A DNA stretch of 64,000 nt from Tyto alba (Eukaryota; Chordata; Aves; Strigiformes; Tytonidae). A program made the position numbers and the translations under genes. This document shows positions 1-12,234 of this stretch, one piece after another. Location: positions 27,802,899 to 27,866,898 of the forward strand of contig NW_024881282.1 of NCBI RefSeq assembly GCF_018691265.1, in the 5' to 3' direction. The notes beneath the pieces are model-generated. The model did not search any database. It saw only the letters and a program-made list of their open reading frames with translations, and was not told where the DNA came from. Numbering within the stretch: position 1 is the first letter of the stretch; the number at the start of each line of letters is the position of its first letter.

Positions 1-2339
1 ATCCAACGTATCTCATTAAATTTGAATACTGTATTGCATATGATATACAATTGTGAGCCATGACTGTAACCATTATGACCCAGCACAACCTTGCTGCAAT
101 AGAGCTATGCTTGTTTGCATCTCTGCTGAGATAATTCATAAATATTTACTGCAATAGTGGTTATCTTATATATTTTTGTGGACCTGGAGTGAGAGTATCA
201 AACCCAGTCTGTGTGGGCCAGACAGAACCTAAGTATCACCCAGCTGCTCCCTGATCTTCTTAGAGCTGTTAAGAATAAATGTTTACTGGCAGTTCATTTC
301 AAACTTCATTTATTCCTCCTGTTTTATTTGAACTCTAAACAATATTTTATTTCACACAGTTGGCTGGTCTACTCCTTGTTATAAAGAAAGGGCTTCCTCA
401 GCTTCAAGTGCCCTGACCTTGTCCAGCCTTCAGATGATAAACGGTTAGTGGAGTACACTTCACTCTATCAAAGACAAAACGAACTGTGAGATTTGACCCA
501 TAATGAGGGATGATGTGAGACCCAGCATCTCGTGTGAGTGCATACTTGTGCTCTAGTAAGGGAGAACTAGGCCCCTATCAGGCATCCAAACTTCTTTGTT
601 TTCCAGGAAAGACAAAAACCTCAACTCAGACTCCTGAGGGGAGGCACAAAAAACAAACTCAAAAGGGCATTTTTCTCTTTTAGTGTCTTAGATATAGAGG
701 TCAACATGCTTCTCAGCAGAGATGACACATAGCAGAGGGACATCTCCCTCTTGTCCTCAAGGTTCAGGCATGACTGCCTTTGTAGAAGACAGCTCGTAAC
801 TTTAAAAAAAAATGAAAATAGTAAGGAGAGACATAAAAAGGAGATGCAGAAGAACAAGACAAGATGTGATTACTGATTAGACTGTGATGTACTTTTAGGG
901 TAGAAGAAAGTGAAGAGGAACCAGTGCTTAGTAACTTTTAATTTATTCTAGAGATCCTTATTCCTGCTCTAGCAGATATTCAGTGGGATCAATTACTAGG
1001 GACACCACTGCACATTTAAGACCAAAGTCAATAATTATAGGGCTTCTTACATGTTTTAAACAACTACTCAATCTAATTTAAAACTAGCTTATCCTCTGTT
1101 TCATATGAACCCCCAATTCTTTTACAATCCTCCCAAGACAGATAGACTAGAGCTGTCTCTGTGAACTCTGGCTTGATAGAAACTAACAATCCCATTTCTA
1201 TAAACAGGGATTTTTACAAGGTGGGAAATTAGTCTTGCATTCAGGTCTCCCTGCTTTTTCTGAGACTGAGACTCTTGTTACACAGAGGGTCTGGTAAAGT
1301 TTTGCTATAGTCTCACTTCATTTTAAAATGTTTGCAGAGTCTGCCTCCTTGTGATGCTGTGAGTCAGATTCAAAAAGATGGCATGTGGTGTTGTTTCTGC
1401 CTCCCTGTCATGGACACTTTTGTTTTGTTTTCCTCAATCTACAAAAGCAGTAATTTTGCCTGAAAATGAAGAGTTCTAAGGAAAACACAAGAAAGCTCTT
1501 TCACGTAACATTTGAACTATACTTCTTTTATAAGCTTGTACAGCAACATATACATTTAGGTAAAGATTTGTGATCTCCAACAATTCAGCTCAAAGAGAAA
1601 TTATTTTTCATAGAACTTTACTTGAAATGTTTTAGTGTTGTTCAAAGTCATAATATACTGCTTAAGAATTTTTATTTACTCTTTCTTTGGAAAATTTACA
1701 TTTTCATTCATTCTTAATATGGATTATATACACTCATTCATAATGCTGGTCATTTTTTCTTAAATAAAAAAGGAAAAGAAGCCTTCACATTTTTTTTCTG
1801 AAAGATAAATTGTTATGGAAATTACTGTTTGTGCTAAGTTTGGTAACGGGAGAGATGTACAACAGTTCAAACTATTCTTAAAAGGCACGGATTAATCTTT
1901 CAGTTCACTCAGTAAATGTTTTCACCACTTCTTCTGTAGGAATTGGACCTACTCATAAGTGGACAATGCAGAAATCTGAACTATCATTGGTATGTGTTTT
2001 TTTTTTAATTTTAAACAGTAAATAATCAATCACATATTAATCTTTATGAGACACAAATACACAAAACCAATGTTTAAGATATCTTTCCTCATTATGTGCT
2101 TGTCTGCAATAGCCTTGCAGTATGTCATCTGACTTCCTTTCCACAATGATGGTGAATATATTGGCCAGTTCTGACACATCAGTCATTTCAATTTCAGTTC
2201 ACAGTAGTTCTTGTTAAATTCAGTCATTTTTAAATTAGAAGTACTTTATTATGAATACATTTTCTTTTGCTAATCATTACAAATCAATTATAATTACTCA
2301 TATTTTTTACTTAATAACTGCAAGCAGCAGAGGAAACAA
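1..2339. other. AT-rich non-coding DNA
   Basis: Single-copy-looking, AT-rich sequence with frequent stops on both strands. I see no exon, RNA gene or recognisable transposon. Short open stretches such as 621-857 on the minus strand have low-complexity translations and no family resemblance. Confidence 0.6.
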
Positions 2340-2630
2340 TGTTGGGACAAACTCAATATGAGTGATAAAGCATGGCTTTTCTTTATTGGTCCAGGGTACA
2401 TATATTTATACAGACAACGCTAATTATTATGCCTACTAGTCACTAGCTGATTGGCTTAAGCTCTAAAAGTCGTATTTGCACGGTCCACCTACTTGCGGTT
2501 AGCTAGCAGCACAAGCTTCTCATAACACTAAGTTTCTCAGGCCACTATTTCTAATTCCTCTTAACTTGTTTTCGATACACAACAGTATACAAGGCTGAAG
2601 CATCCTTGATATTCTTCATGTATCAGCATC
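2340..2630 (-). mobile_element. ERV LTR, left arm of head-to-head pair
   Basis: Read on the minus strand this has LTR layout: U3, a CCAAT box, a TATA-like TATAAATA motif, AATAAA (complement at 2382-2387) and a short R-U5 towards 2340. It is the near mirror image of the LTR at 2728-3051. By hand I count 17 mismatches in the 248-bp core (about 93% identity). No internal retroviral gene is attached. The exact outer end is uncertain because the U5 parts of the two copies have diverged. Confidence 0.75.
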
Positions 2631-2977
2631 TGCGAGCAGCTGCAGGCAAACCCTAGTGAGGCCCAGCATCAGCGAGGCCCAGCATCAGCCCCTAGAACAG
2701 GCTCTGATCGTACAACTGCTCGTTGCAGCTGCTGATACATGAAGAATGTCAAGGACACTTCGGCCTTGTGTACCGTGGTGTGTCAAAAACAAGTTAAGAG
2801 GAATTAGAAATAGTGGCATGAGAAACTTAGTGTTATGAGAAGCTTGTGCTGTTAGCTAACTGCAAGTAGGTAGACCATGCGAATACGACCCTTAGAGCTT
2901 AAGCCAATCAGCTAGTGACTAGTAGGCATAATAATTAGCGTTGTCTGTATAAATATATGTACCCTGGACCAATAAAG
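2381..2977. repeat. Inverted repeat (LTR palindrome, 248-bp arms)
   Basis: Arms 2381-2628 and 2730-2977 are reverse complements, equal in length, at about 93% identity. The 101-bp spacer holds a tandem duplication of a roughly 16-bp motif containing AGGCCCAGCATCAG (around 2657-2690), and the arms extend weakly into it. A single strand could fold into a long hairpin. Confidence 0.9.
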
Positions 2978-3051
2978 GGATACGATACGATATATGATGC
3001 TCTATCACCCACATTGAATCCGTCTCAGAGTGTCGTTCTTCCACGGTACCG
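2728..3051 (+). mobile_element. ERV LTR, right arm of head-to-head pair
   Basis: Plus-strand LTR with CCAAT at 2904-2908, TATAAATA at 2948-2955 and AATAAA at 2971-2976, followed by a U5-like tail of about 70 bp. Its U3 end points towards the left LTR, so the pair is joined U3 to U3. No primer-binding site or gag follows it. I could not find a clear TSD for either copy, so insertion order is not resolved. Confidence 0.75.
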
Positions 3052-5500
3052 CACCTTTATATATTGCATTACTTACATTTTTGTTCATTTCATATAACTT
3101 CAGATGTCTGCAGTGTGTATATTTATATCTGATGAAGTCATCTAGACTCTTCCTATAGTCAGTGGAAAGAAGTAGGCATCTCCAGAGCTCAGTTCATTTG
3201 AGCTGCATCCAAGCTAGCATCTGTACCTTAAAGTGATGTGTCTCTCATTCTTTGACTACAAAGGGACTCTGAGATACCTAGGTAAGATGTATGCATTTAA
3301 CTGTCAGTGTCTAAAGCCAGATGACTGAATTGTGTTCTTGATCCTTGAATCAAGAAGACCTTGTGTTAGATATCTTAAATAAAGGGAAAGTTTGATGTAC
3401 TGAGAGAGGCTAGTCCCTCCACTTAGGATCAGAAACATCAGCATGCTGAGCAGGCAGCTGCCTATAACTAGCCAACAGGGAACAGATGATGGCAAAAGTC
3501 TTGAAACCTCTGTATTTTTTCAGTGGTTTAAAGAAATTTCTAATTCTTTCTGAGATTCAACCTAGAAATTCTGAAGGTGCCTTTGTCTTTTCTCTCACAA
3601 GCAAAGCAGCTCATAACCCTTCTTTCAACCACTCACCATTCAAAGAGGACCTCAGTTTAATGTCTTCTTACACTGAATGCGATTAAAATGCATATCTCTT
3701 GTCTTGCAGAAGAGTTTAACCCATAAGATGGCCCCAGCCTACATAGAATAAAGAGTCAGTCTTCTCCATTGATGAAGATTTTATGGGGCTATAGTGGGAG
3801 AAAGAAACCTAAAGCTTAGGGCACTGATGAGGGTAAGGGAGTCATGGTTTCTAGTTCCAGTTGAAGGGCTTTTTATGTGTTCATGTAAGAAAAAACCGTT
3901 GACGGCTGAGAACCCAGGATTCTTCTCTCCTAACAATGGCCTAGATCATCTTTTCTTGTTCACCTCAAGTCCTGAGTCAGCAAATACCAGGTTTTTCTTT
4001 TTTCTTTTTTCCATATATTCGTGCCTTTAAAAGGGAAGCACCCCTGCTATTGTAATCATTGACACACAAACTCAAAGCCTTATCACAGCATAATCCACAG
4101 CCTAGTGATATGGATACTCACTGGAGAGAGTCACAGAGGCATACTGTAGAGCACTGAGTCAGGCTTTCCCACATTCTGAATGAATGCTTTATTAACGAAG
4201 TAGATGACTGTTCATTGGAGTGGGAGTTTTGGAAGCAGCATTGCCACTCCATTCTGCATGGAGTCTGACATATAAAATGCAAGAAATTTGAAGCTCTCCC
4301 TTGGTAGAAGTAAAGGTTGGAGTGGCATTCTCACATCTGAACTGATCAGATGAGGTTTCTTTTATATTAAGAGGGGAGAAACAGGAAATTTCTAGGGTTC
4401 TCACCATCTTTTGCGTATGTCCTTTTAGATGAGATGACTCCTGCTCCAACATTGAGAAGAATAACTTATTCATAGAAATTTTCTTGAAAAAATCTCTGAA
4501 TTTGGACTGACAGATCCTACCAGTTGTAAACGATGGTGCTGTATAGATGCTGAGCTGCTCAGCTCCCTGAAGGCTATGTCATTTCTAAGCATGACTGAAA
4601 GTAGACTTCTTATGGTCCTGAGTAATTTAAGGAGGGAGACCAAGGTGCTCTGAAGTGTGGGCAGCTCTAGGCATCTAGCAACTGAGTGGGACTTTTCAGG
4701 AGATTTATCCACACAAAGTCATGTCAGTACAGTTTTGATTGTGGTTTTAGATTTTAACAGTACTAGATTTTAATAAGCAAGTGTTTTTGTGCACATAAAT
4801 TATGGGATGAATTGTGAGTGAATTTGGCCATTGCAAGAGGGAAGTCTGATTTCAAGCTTTCAAGTTTATCTCTTATTTCTCACTCCTGCCATGTGGATAT
4901 ATGTTATCTTTTGTGTGGATGTAATCCTAATGTAATGATGCAGTAATAATTTGACTTTTTAATATAAAAATAAAATAAATAAATAAATAAAAGGCCATCA
5001 AATAAACAAGCAAAGGATGGGTGAATTACTGTGGTTTGAAAGCTGACCTAAATTACAGCAGTGTGCCAAAAAAAAATGTCTAAAACTCAACTATAGCACA
5101 ATCCAATGTTTTGAGACTTTATGGGTGAGAGATTTAAGCTTTGCAGGGGAGATGCCCTTAGGAATATATGCAGAGATCAAACAGTAATGTATGGCTTGAG
5201 CAGAAGAATAAATAATAAAGCAGGATAATTCTGGGAAGCATTTTAAAAGACAGAGTAAAACTGGGTGGCAGATGAAGCTTAATATTCCTGAATATTAATG
5301 AAAATATTTGATAGAAGTAGAAAGTGTAGCTGGGACCATCAAAAGATAATGTGAGAAAATATGTTCAGCAGTCAATAATATTGAAAATCCTGAATTCTGT
5401 GGGACTAATCTTTAAAGGTATATTGTTAAACTAGAAGGTACAGAGATCTGTTGATGCTCCCTTTTCATTCTATTACCTTTCAGGATTTCTCAGACTATGT
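3052..5500. other. AT-rich non-coding DNA
   Basis: No gene or recognisable mobile element. A short AAAT-type microsatellite lies at about 4970-4993. ORFs of 60-93 codons at 3304-4712 overlap on both strands and resemble nothing I know. Confidence 0.55.
4970..4993. repeat. (AAAT)n microsatellite
   Basis: A short run of AAAT/AAATA units, about 24 bp, in AT-rich DNA. Confidence 0.8.
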
Positions 5501-5508
5501 TTAAATGA

Positions 5509-6600
5509 TTTTTTTTTTTTTTTTTTTTAGTTTTAGAAAGCAGTTTTTAAAACACATGCCTACTTCAATATTCTCCTAATAGTAAATATTTTATTCTGTT
5601 TGTATTTCAACTCATTTTCATGCAATTCTGGTTTAAATTTACTATACCAGTAGAAGCAATTGTAAGGAAAAATGAAGTTATTGACTGGCTGATGATACAT
5701 TTGTATATGCAGTTTTAACATGTCTTCCCTTTTGGTTTTCATATTTTCAAGTCTGCCAAGGTTTTCAAAGACTTCTTTTAAGAAGACTTCATCAGTCTTC
5801 CTTCCTCCCCTTTGAAAATCGAGTTCCTTTGGATAAACCTTGTATAAAGCGTCTAAAAAGTAGATCATAAAATAATGCTTCACACTAGAAAATCTTGTCC
5901 CTTATAACTATTTCCTTAATGAAATTGTTCCTGTATCTTACTATTGAAAAATGACATCACTGAGTCTCTATATCCACAGATTAGGATTCTGCATCTGGAA
6001 TTAACATAGAATTGAACCTCAAGTACAAATTTTAATATAAGAAAAGCTGCTCCTGGGATGAAAACAAGGCTGCTCTCATTGCCCAAAGCAGTCATGCACA
6101 TTCACAGGCCATGGAGTATATGCATGAGCTAATGACTTCTCTAACCAGTAATGCTGTGAAAGTGTCACTACATGGGAAGCAGGATTTGTATTTGCGGAGA
6201 GAATGAAGCCTCAGGGGGTCAAACATTTCAATTCTGACAGATACTGTCTACATAGATACTCAAAGTTTAGAAGTTCATGCTTGTTTTTAATAATGTTTGA
6301 AAAAAAATGCTGATATTCAACATGAAGATATTTCCTGAAATCAAATGGTATTAAATCAATGGAAGGTAGAGTTTGCCATTCAAAACCAGGATGATTTAAT
6401 ACTAATTTTCTATTAATTGATAAACTGGAAGATAAATTCACAAAGGTGATTTTGACCCAGCATTGTAACATCTACTTCTGGTAGAGCATCAACAGATAAA
6501 TGCAGAAACTTCTCCCCCAGTCTCTGATGCTGGACATCTTCTGCATACAATTCAGCCACTGCAGGCCAATTTATTGCCCTTATATTCCATATGTTACTAT
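5509..6600 (-). pseudogene. Possible decayed retrocopy or repeat with A-tail, unrecognised
   Basis: On the minus strand, three open stretches follow one another in different frames. They are about 6440-6600, then 6211-6471 (86 codons, containing the short run HPGFEWQTLPSIDLIPFDF), then 5560-5883 (107 codons, rich in Lys, Glu and Leu). About 30 bp downstream of the last stop is a run of about 20 A residues on that strand (T-run at 5509-5530). This order could be a frameshifted retrotransposed copy with a poly(A) tail. I do not recognise the protein, see no AATAAA and found no flanking duplication, so chance or an unknown LINE are real alternatives. Confidence 0.2.
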
Positions 6601-7159
6601 TTGCTCAATAGAGTTGATCATAGGATTCTCAAGAACATTTTTGTTCAGGGAGATACCTTAACAGCTTAAACACTGAAAGGGATCCTTAACCCTTATACAG
6701 AGGAAGGCTCTGGCTTTCTCTTGAGATTCTCAACCACTCTTAGCACTGGATCCTCACCTAGACGTGACTATGGGACCAGATCAGTCTCTTCCAAAGAGTC
6801 AAGGAAGGTGGACATGCCCAGTTTCACATCCTGATCTGTGACAAGAATTTATGTCTGTACTGCACCATCAGAAAACACTAAGAATGAAGCTGTTTTCAGC
6901 TGAGAAAGTTACTTCACCACTTCCGTGGAAGTTGTATTAAAACTGCACCAGCTCAGAGCCTGGACTCAGAGTCACTTGTATTCCTTCTGTTATGAAAAGT
7001 GCAAGCAAGTAGTGTCGTATTGGAATAGAGCTTGATTCTGATCAATGAAATGGGATTGAATCCCTTTTATACATAGTTTGAATGTTACTTGTGATACTAG
7101 GATGTAAGACTACATAATACAAGAGATCCCCACTATTCCTTTTCGCAGACACTTCAGAC

Positions 7160-7755
7160 ATTTCACATAAGCACACAAGCCATTAGTGGGTCTGAGGTGA
7201 GCTCTGTCAGGGCCCTGAGTGCACCAATAAGTTCTGCAGCCTGTTCCCTCCTCCAGCCTTGGCTGTAGGTGCTCAAACTAGCTCTGACACAGTGTGACTG
7301 TAACTTTGGGTCAGGCTGCTGGGAAAAAGCTGTGTGAGAAAGAGCCAGGAGAAGTTTCACTGGGGCCTCCCTGGGGCATGGCAGCTCCATTTGGGCTCAG
7401 ACCTGGCCCATGGTCCTTATCTGAGCCTGAACTGGAGGGGTGCCTGTGCCCACTCTTGTGCCATGCTGACCTGTTGACTTGCCTTCTTGGCACAGCCTTG
7501 GATCTGTCTCATCACCATGGACTTGTTTGGCAATCAGGACAATTGGCTGTTCTTGGTTGCGATCCCCCAACCTGCTCTGCTTCACCTGCCTAAGCACGAT
7601 GGGGCAGAACCCTTGTCTGAGGGCCTTTGTCCTGCCTATTTTGTTGCCCCTGGGCTCCAGGTTTACCTGCCCTTGCAGAATAGCCCCTCAGCTGCAGCTC
7701 CCTGGCAAGCATTATGGGGAATTCAGGACTACTTCTTCACTATTGAGAAATAAAA
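7160..7755. repeat. GC-rich segment, possible old LTR-like repeat
   Basis: This block of about 600 bp is much richer in G+C than its flanks and stays open in several overlapping frames on both strands, which indicates composition rather than coding. It ends on the plus strand with AATAAA at 7750-7755, as the R region of an old LTR or the end of a retrocopy would. I see no TG...CA termini or TSD. The family is unrecognised. Confidence 0.3.
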
Positions 7756-7759
7756 TTCT

Positions 7760-9040
7760 TTAGCAGATCTCATATTTCATCCACAATTACTACTCAGTGC
7801 TATTTTTGAAGTGTTAAGTTCCTTTTAATAACAACACAGATGTGCTTTAATAATTTGAATATTCAGTAATAATTTCCAAGACTATTACTGTCAACAGCTT
7901 AAACCAGAAGAAATACAATTACAATTTCGTTTTCCTTTGGGCTTGTTCAAAGGCATTTCGACCTCTATGATGTTATCATAGGTCAAATATTTCTGTTACA
8001 AAACCGAATCTATGTGGAAATGTGCAAATGCTAATCAGTTCTAACATGAAAAGGTGATAATTAAATCTGATCTCTGCTTTCTTTTTATATTCTTCCCAAG
8101 GCATAAAAAGCACAAAGGCACAGAGTGGTCTTGATCTGCTTTAATGAGATGTGATAGCATGTGCTAGTTAATTTGCAAATTCAGTTTCCAGACTTGTTCT
8201 TGTCATGTGCAATCTTTATTTATTTTGAACATTGCCTTGTCTTGTTCTGTGATTTCACTAACCAAAAATGTTCCCAAAACTGAAATTTCAGTATATTTTT
8301 TAAAGATGGATATACAAATTTCTATATTGTGTGTTTTAAAGAAATATAGGTCAAGATACATTCTAGAAAATTGCAGACTTGGACCTTTATCCAAACAATT
8401 ACAAATAACATGTAAAGCATGAACCTAAGCCTTTTCAACAGTAAAATTTTATTCTGTATGTTAGGAATTGACATAATCTTTAATAACAGGCAATAAATTA
8501 CTTCCATATGATTTCTGAAGACAAATACTTTTACTGAGATCATATTATTCACCTCAGTTTGAATCAGATATTATTTTTAAAAATGAAAGAGTGTGTAAAA
8601 CAAAAGCAATCAATAGATGTCTGTCTGCTGGAGTATTATGCTTGTTTTCAGTAAAACAAAAAGATATTTTTCTTTTCCTGTGTCCGAATTTGAGATTTCT
8701 TTAGCACAACCCAATATCTCAGAATGATTGACTCTGTAGAAATAGGAATGAAATGAGATCATTTAGCAACAAGCTTGCTAAACCTGGCAGCTAAATTGGT
8801 AAATGTCCAAGAATCTACAGTTAAGATTGACAAAGTTGCATTAATTTCAGTTGTGATATGCCATAGGACTTCCTTTTGGCTTACATTCTTGGTTTTCTAA
8901 ATCAGTCAATAAGATGACTCTACATCACAAAACCCCATAAATCTCAGCCTTTTGAAAGAGCTCTAAAGTATTTTGAGAATTAAAAGTGCCTCCAGAGTGC
9001 ACAGCAAAGCAGATAGCTCAATGCTAAAGAAAAAAGTTAT
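7760..9040. other. AT-rich non-coding DNA
   Basis: No gene or recognisable repeat. The ORF at 8203-8552 is AT-driven and overlaps open frames on the other strand. Confidence 0.55.
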
Positions 9041-9046
9041 GGTAAC

Positions 9047-9465
9047 TGAAGAGGGTCCCAATACGGAGAGTGGCCCGAGTAACGACAATCACACCGATGT
9101 GGCTACATGTTGTCCCCCTTTATTGCCCGAATCACTTGGTTATATCCTTTGCAAAGCAAGCACCCACCGTTCACGCGCCCCATACCCCTTGATTATTGGT
9201 CATAAGCAACTTATCACACGCCCAAAGGGAAACTGTGATAGGCAAGCATCTTGCTGTTTGCTGCATACTTGTGCTTAGCTTAGCCAGAAACACAGATGGG
9301 AAAATTCCTCATTTATCTTTACTCAACAGATACAGTTCCTCACAACACAGCCCTTCAAGGTCATTCTCATAACACAGCTGTTGTTAGCAGTCTGATCTCA
9401 GGCCTGGATTGTCCAAACCTTGCAACAAAATATTGTGGCCATTCTCTGTCAGAAATTCTACTACA
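9047..9465 (-). mobile_element. Solo ERV LTR with 6-bp TSD
   Basis: The element runs from TG at 9047 to CA at 9465 (419 bp). It is bounded by the perfect duplication GGTAAC at 9041-9046 and 9466-9471. Transcription direction is minus: the poly(A) signal complement TTTATT is at 9119-9124 and U5 lies to its left. It shares a GAGGGTCCCA terminus and other blocks with the LTR at 28350-28755, so the two belong to the same broad family. A 6-bp TSD fits alpha-/betaretrovirus-like (ERVK class) integrases. No internal sequence remains, so it is a recombined solo LTR. Confidence 0.93.
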
Positions 9466-9471
9466 GGTAAC

Positions 9472-12229
9472 ACCTGATTTTCTATCTCTAGTACCCCTTT
9501 AATGAGTTAGAGAATCTCTCTGTGCGGATGCATTTGCTATTTGTAGGGGAGCTGGTCACCTCAAAAGCCCATAGACTACTGCCAATGGTAAGAGGAGGTT
9601 GAACAGGATAATGTGGAAAGTACTCTAGCTGGAATTTTTGCAGAAAGGTCTAATCCTGTCAAGGTGTTCTAGGCAGGCTCTGACTGTGTACAGTGGGTTA
9701 GGCCTTCCCAGAGAATCAGTGTTTCTTTGGTGCTAACCTTAGCCTATGTGGACTGGGTCAACAACCTTCAAGTTCAAAGCTAGGCCATCTGGAACTTCGT
9801 TACCTGGAGATCTCTCATTTATATTAAAAATTAGTTTTATTTTCTTGAGAAGTGACAGGTATGTATAAATATTCTAGTATTGTTATTCATCAGACAGCAA
9901 ACATTAGGCTGGCTGAGCTGAGCTAATGTTACTGAACAAGCAATAAATCTGAACAAGTCTACCTGTCGGCATTGTAACCATCCAATTTTAACTGGTATCC
10001 ATGCCTTGCCTAGGAGATATTATTTCAAGTAATGTCTCAGTGTCTAGATCTTGAATTTAGATAGAGTTTATGTTGTGATTTTTTAAAAGTCTGTTTTTCC
10101 ATTTAATGTGTTTATCACTGTGAAACTGAGTCATATCCATGGAGGGGACAAGAACACACACATATGCATTGTATGCTGACATAAGACATACCAAATAACC
10201 ATGTGAAGGAACTGAAATCTGCTTAATGAACTCTCCACATTGTAAGAATAGGGTGCCTGCATCTAAATTCTAATCTAATCTTGTCTAATGACATCACTCA
10301 AGGGATGGATCAAGAACTTTGCCTTCCTACGCAGACTGAACAGGAGTTAATCAGTGAAATAAACCACAGGAATTTTATCATGTTAGCAATAAATTAATTT
10401 GAAAAACCTCACAGAAATGAGCCTTCTACAAATCTTGCAATTTTTGTACAGATATAAAGTATTGATTTAATTCATTATTGGTATAAAATGCTTTGAACTT
10501 CTCTAATTTCTGTTAAGGTCTTGATAGATCTTCTATAAGGTCTTCTATAGAATGACATAGAATATACTTGAACTCTGAGGACTAATTAAATTAATTCTTT
10601 TTATCACTTTATATTTGTTCCTGGGAACTTACGTCGTACTTTAGCTAAAGTAGTTATTCTTCTGAATAGTTTGGAAAGTGAAGATAAGGAGTTTAACTAA
10701 ATCTAATTTGATAAACTTTGCAAGGGCTGAAAGAGAGTATTACTGTTTGGCAAGAGAGAATCTGCCTTTTTTGCAATGTATGAAAGTAGGTAATTTCTGA
10801 TCTGCATTCAATGCAGTTTGGAGCTATTGCTGAAATTAAAACTACAATTCTTTTGGGTACCTCTCAGTAAAACTTCACTTTCTGTCTCTTTATCTTTTAC
10901 AGTCTCCTGGTCTTAATATAGCACATTAACAAAGAATATTTTTTAAAAGTTTATCAGGAGGATCTGCTATGTGAAAGGATATGGGGAAGCAGAGGAAGAT
11001 TTAAAAGAGGTTGCTTTCCTGTGTTTGTTTCTAAAGGGCTGAGCAGAGTCTTGCCAGAATGAAATTCCCCCACTTAAGAGCTGAAAAGTGGAAGATTGTA
11101 ATGGAGTGAAGTTATCTTAAAAACAGATGACAAACTGTTTATAATTAATACAATGTCCAATATTACTTCCTAATAAAAGTCAAAGGATGCATTAGGGTGT
11201 TGAAGCTAACAAGTCAAACATTAGCAGGTAGATTAGATTTTATTCTGGTGTAGTGTTCAGTTGTATATAATGCTGAACAGTCTTAGAAGCCAGATAGTCT
11301 ATTACAAAGGTGACAGGAATAAAATTATTAGCTGGAGGACTGGGGATTGCTAAGAGATTTGGTTGGGAATAAAATGAAAGAGAATTCATAGCAACTTGTA
11401 GTCACAATTCCTTAATCTGCAGCAATTTTTCTTGTAAAGCTAACTCTAAACTTTACCCCACAAGTTTCTTTCACCCGTGTGAAGATGCTTTGTGTGAACT
11501 GATCTCCTCTTCTACCCAATCATGTGCTCAGGGGACTCACTTTCTCCAATACTGAAGGCATCATATATCTTAACTCTTCTGGTATTCATAGAGGATATGT
11601 CAAGATCATACAAGAGCTACTAAGTAAATCAAGTAGACTAATTATTCACTGTATTTAAGTAGCATTTCAGTAAATAAGACTTCTAGCCATCTTGTTGCTA
11701 TCTGATGTTATCTTATAACAAGTAAATAAGAGTGATTAAGAGTTTATAAATTTGATTGTGATTATAAAGAGCCAAAGAATAGAAACTCTCCAGTTGTCAA
11801 TAAACAGACACAAAAGAAGAAGATCAATGTACTAGTGTCCAAGATAAAGAGCTAACCTGATTTTTAATGTGATTAAGAATTGGGGTTCATGGACTGAAGC
11901 AATCTGTGGGGAGGAAAACTTGCAGTGATCTAGCAGAACTGCAGTTCAATCCTTTTAGGAACCTGTGAACTGGGGGTAATATTGAAATGAGAAATAGCTT
12001 TCTAAATACAGTGGGGATAATTCTTCTGGGTATAGCGCAATGAAACAAAGCCTGAATTGTAGGTGTAACACAATAAAATAAAAGCAGTTTTTCCTGGGCA
12101 GAACCTCTACATGATATTGCCATAAATAGAAAAGGAATAGAGGTGATAAACATCTATACTAGTATAGGATAGTGCTTCAATTTGTGAAGCAATGATCATA
12201 TATTAAACAACCTGGATAGCAGAAGGTTG
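9472..12229. other. AT-rich non-coding DNA
   Basis: No exon, RNA gene or clear repeat seen. The ORF at 11887-12153 (minus) matches no family I recognise. Confidence 0.55.
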
Positions 12230-12234
12230 TTGGG

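Noticed and set aside
7294..7763. Several overlapping ORFs of 60-99 codons
   Set aside because: They overlap in multiple frames on both strands in a GC-rich block, with no codon bias or domain.
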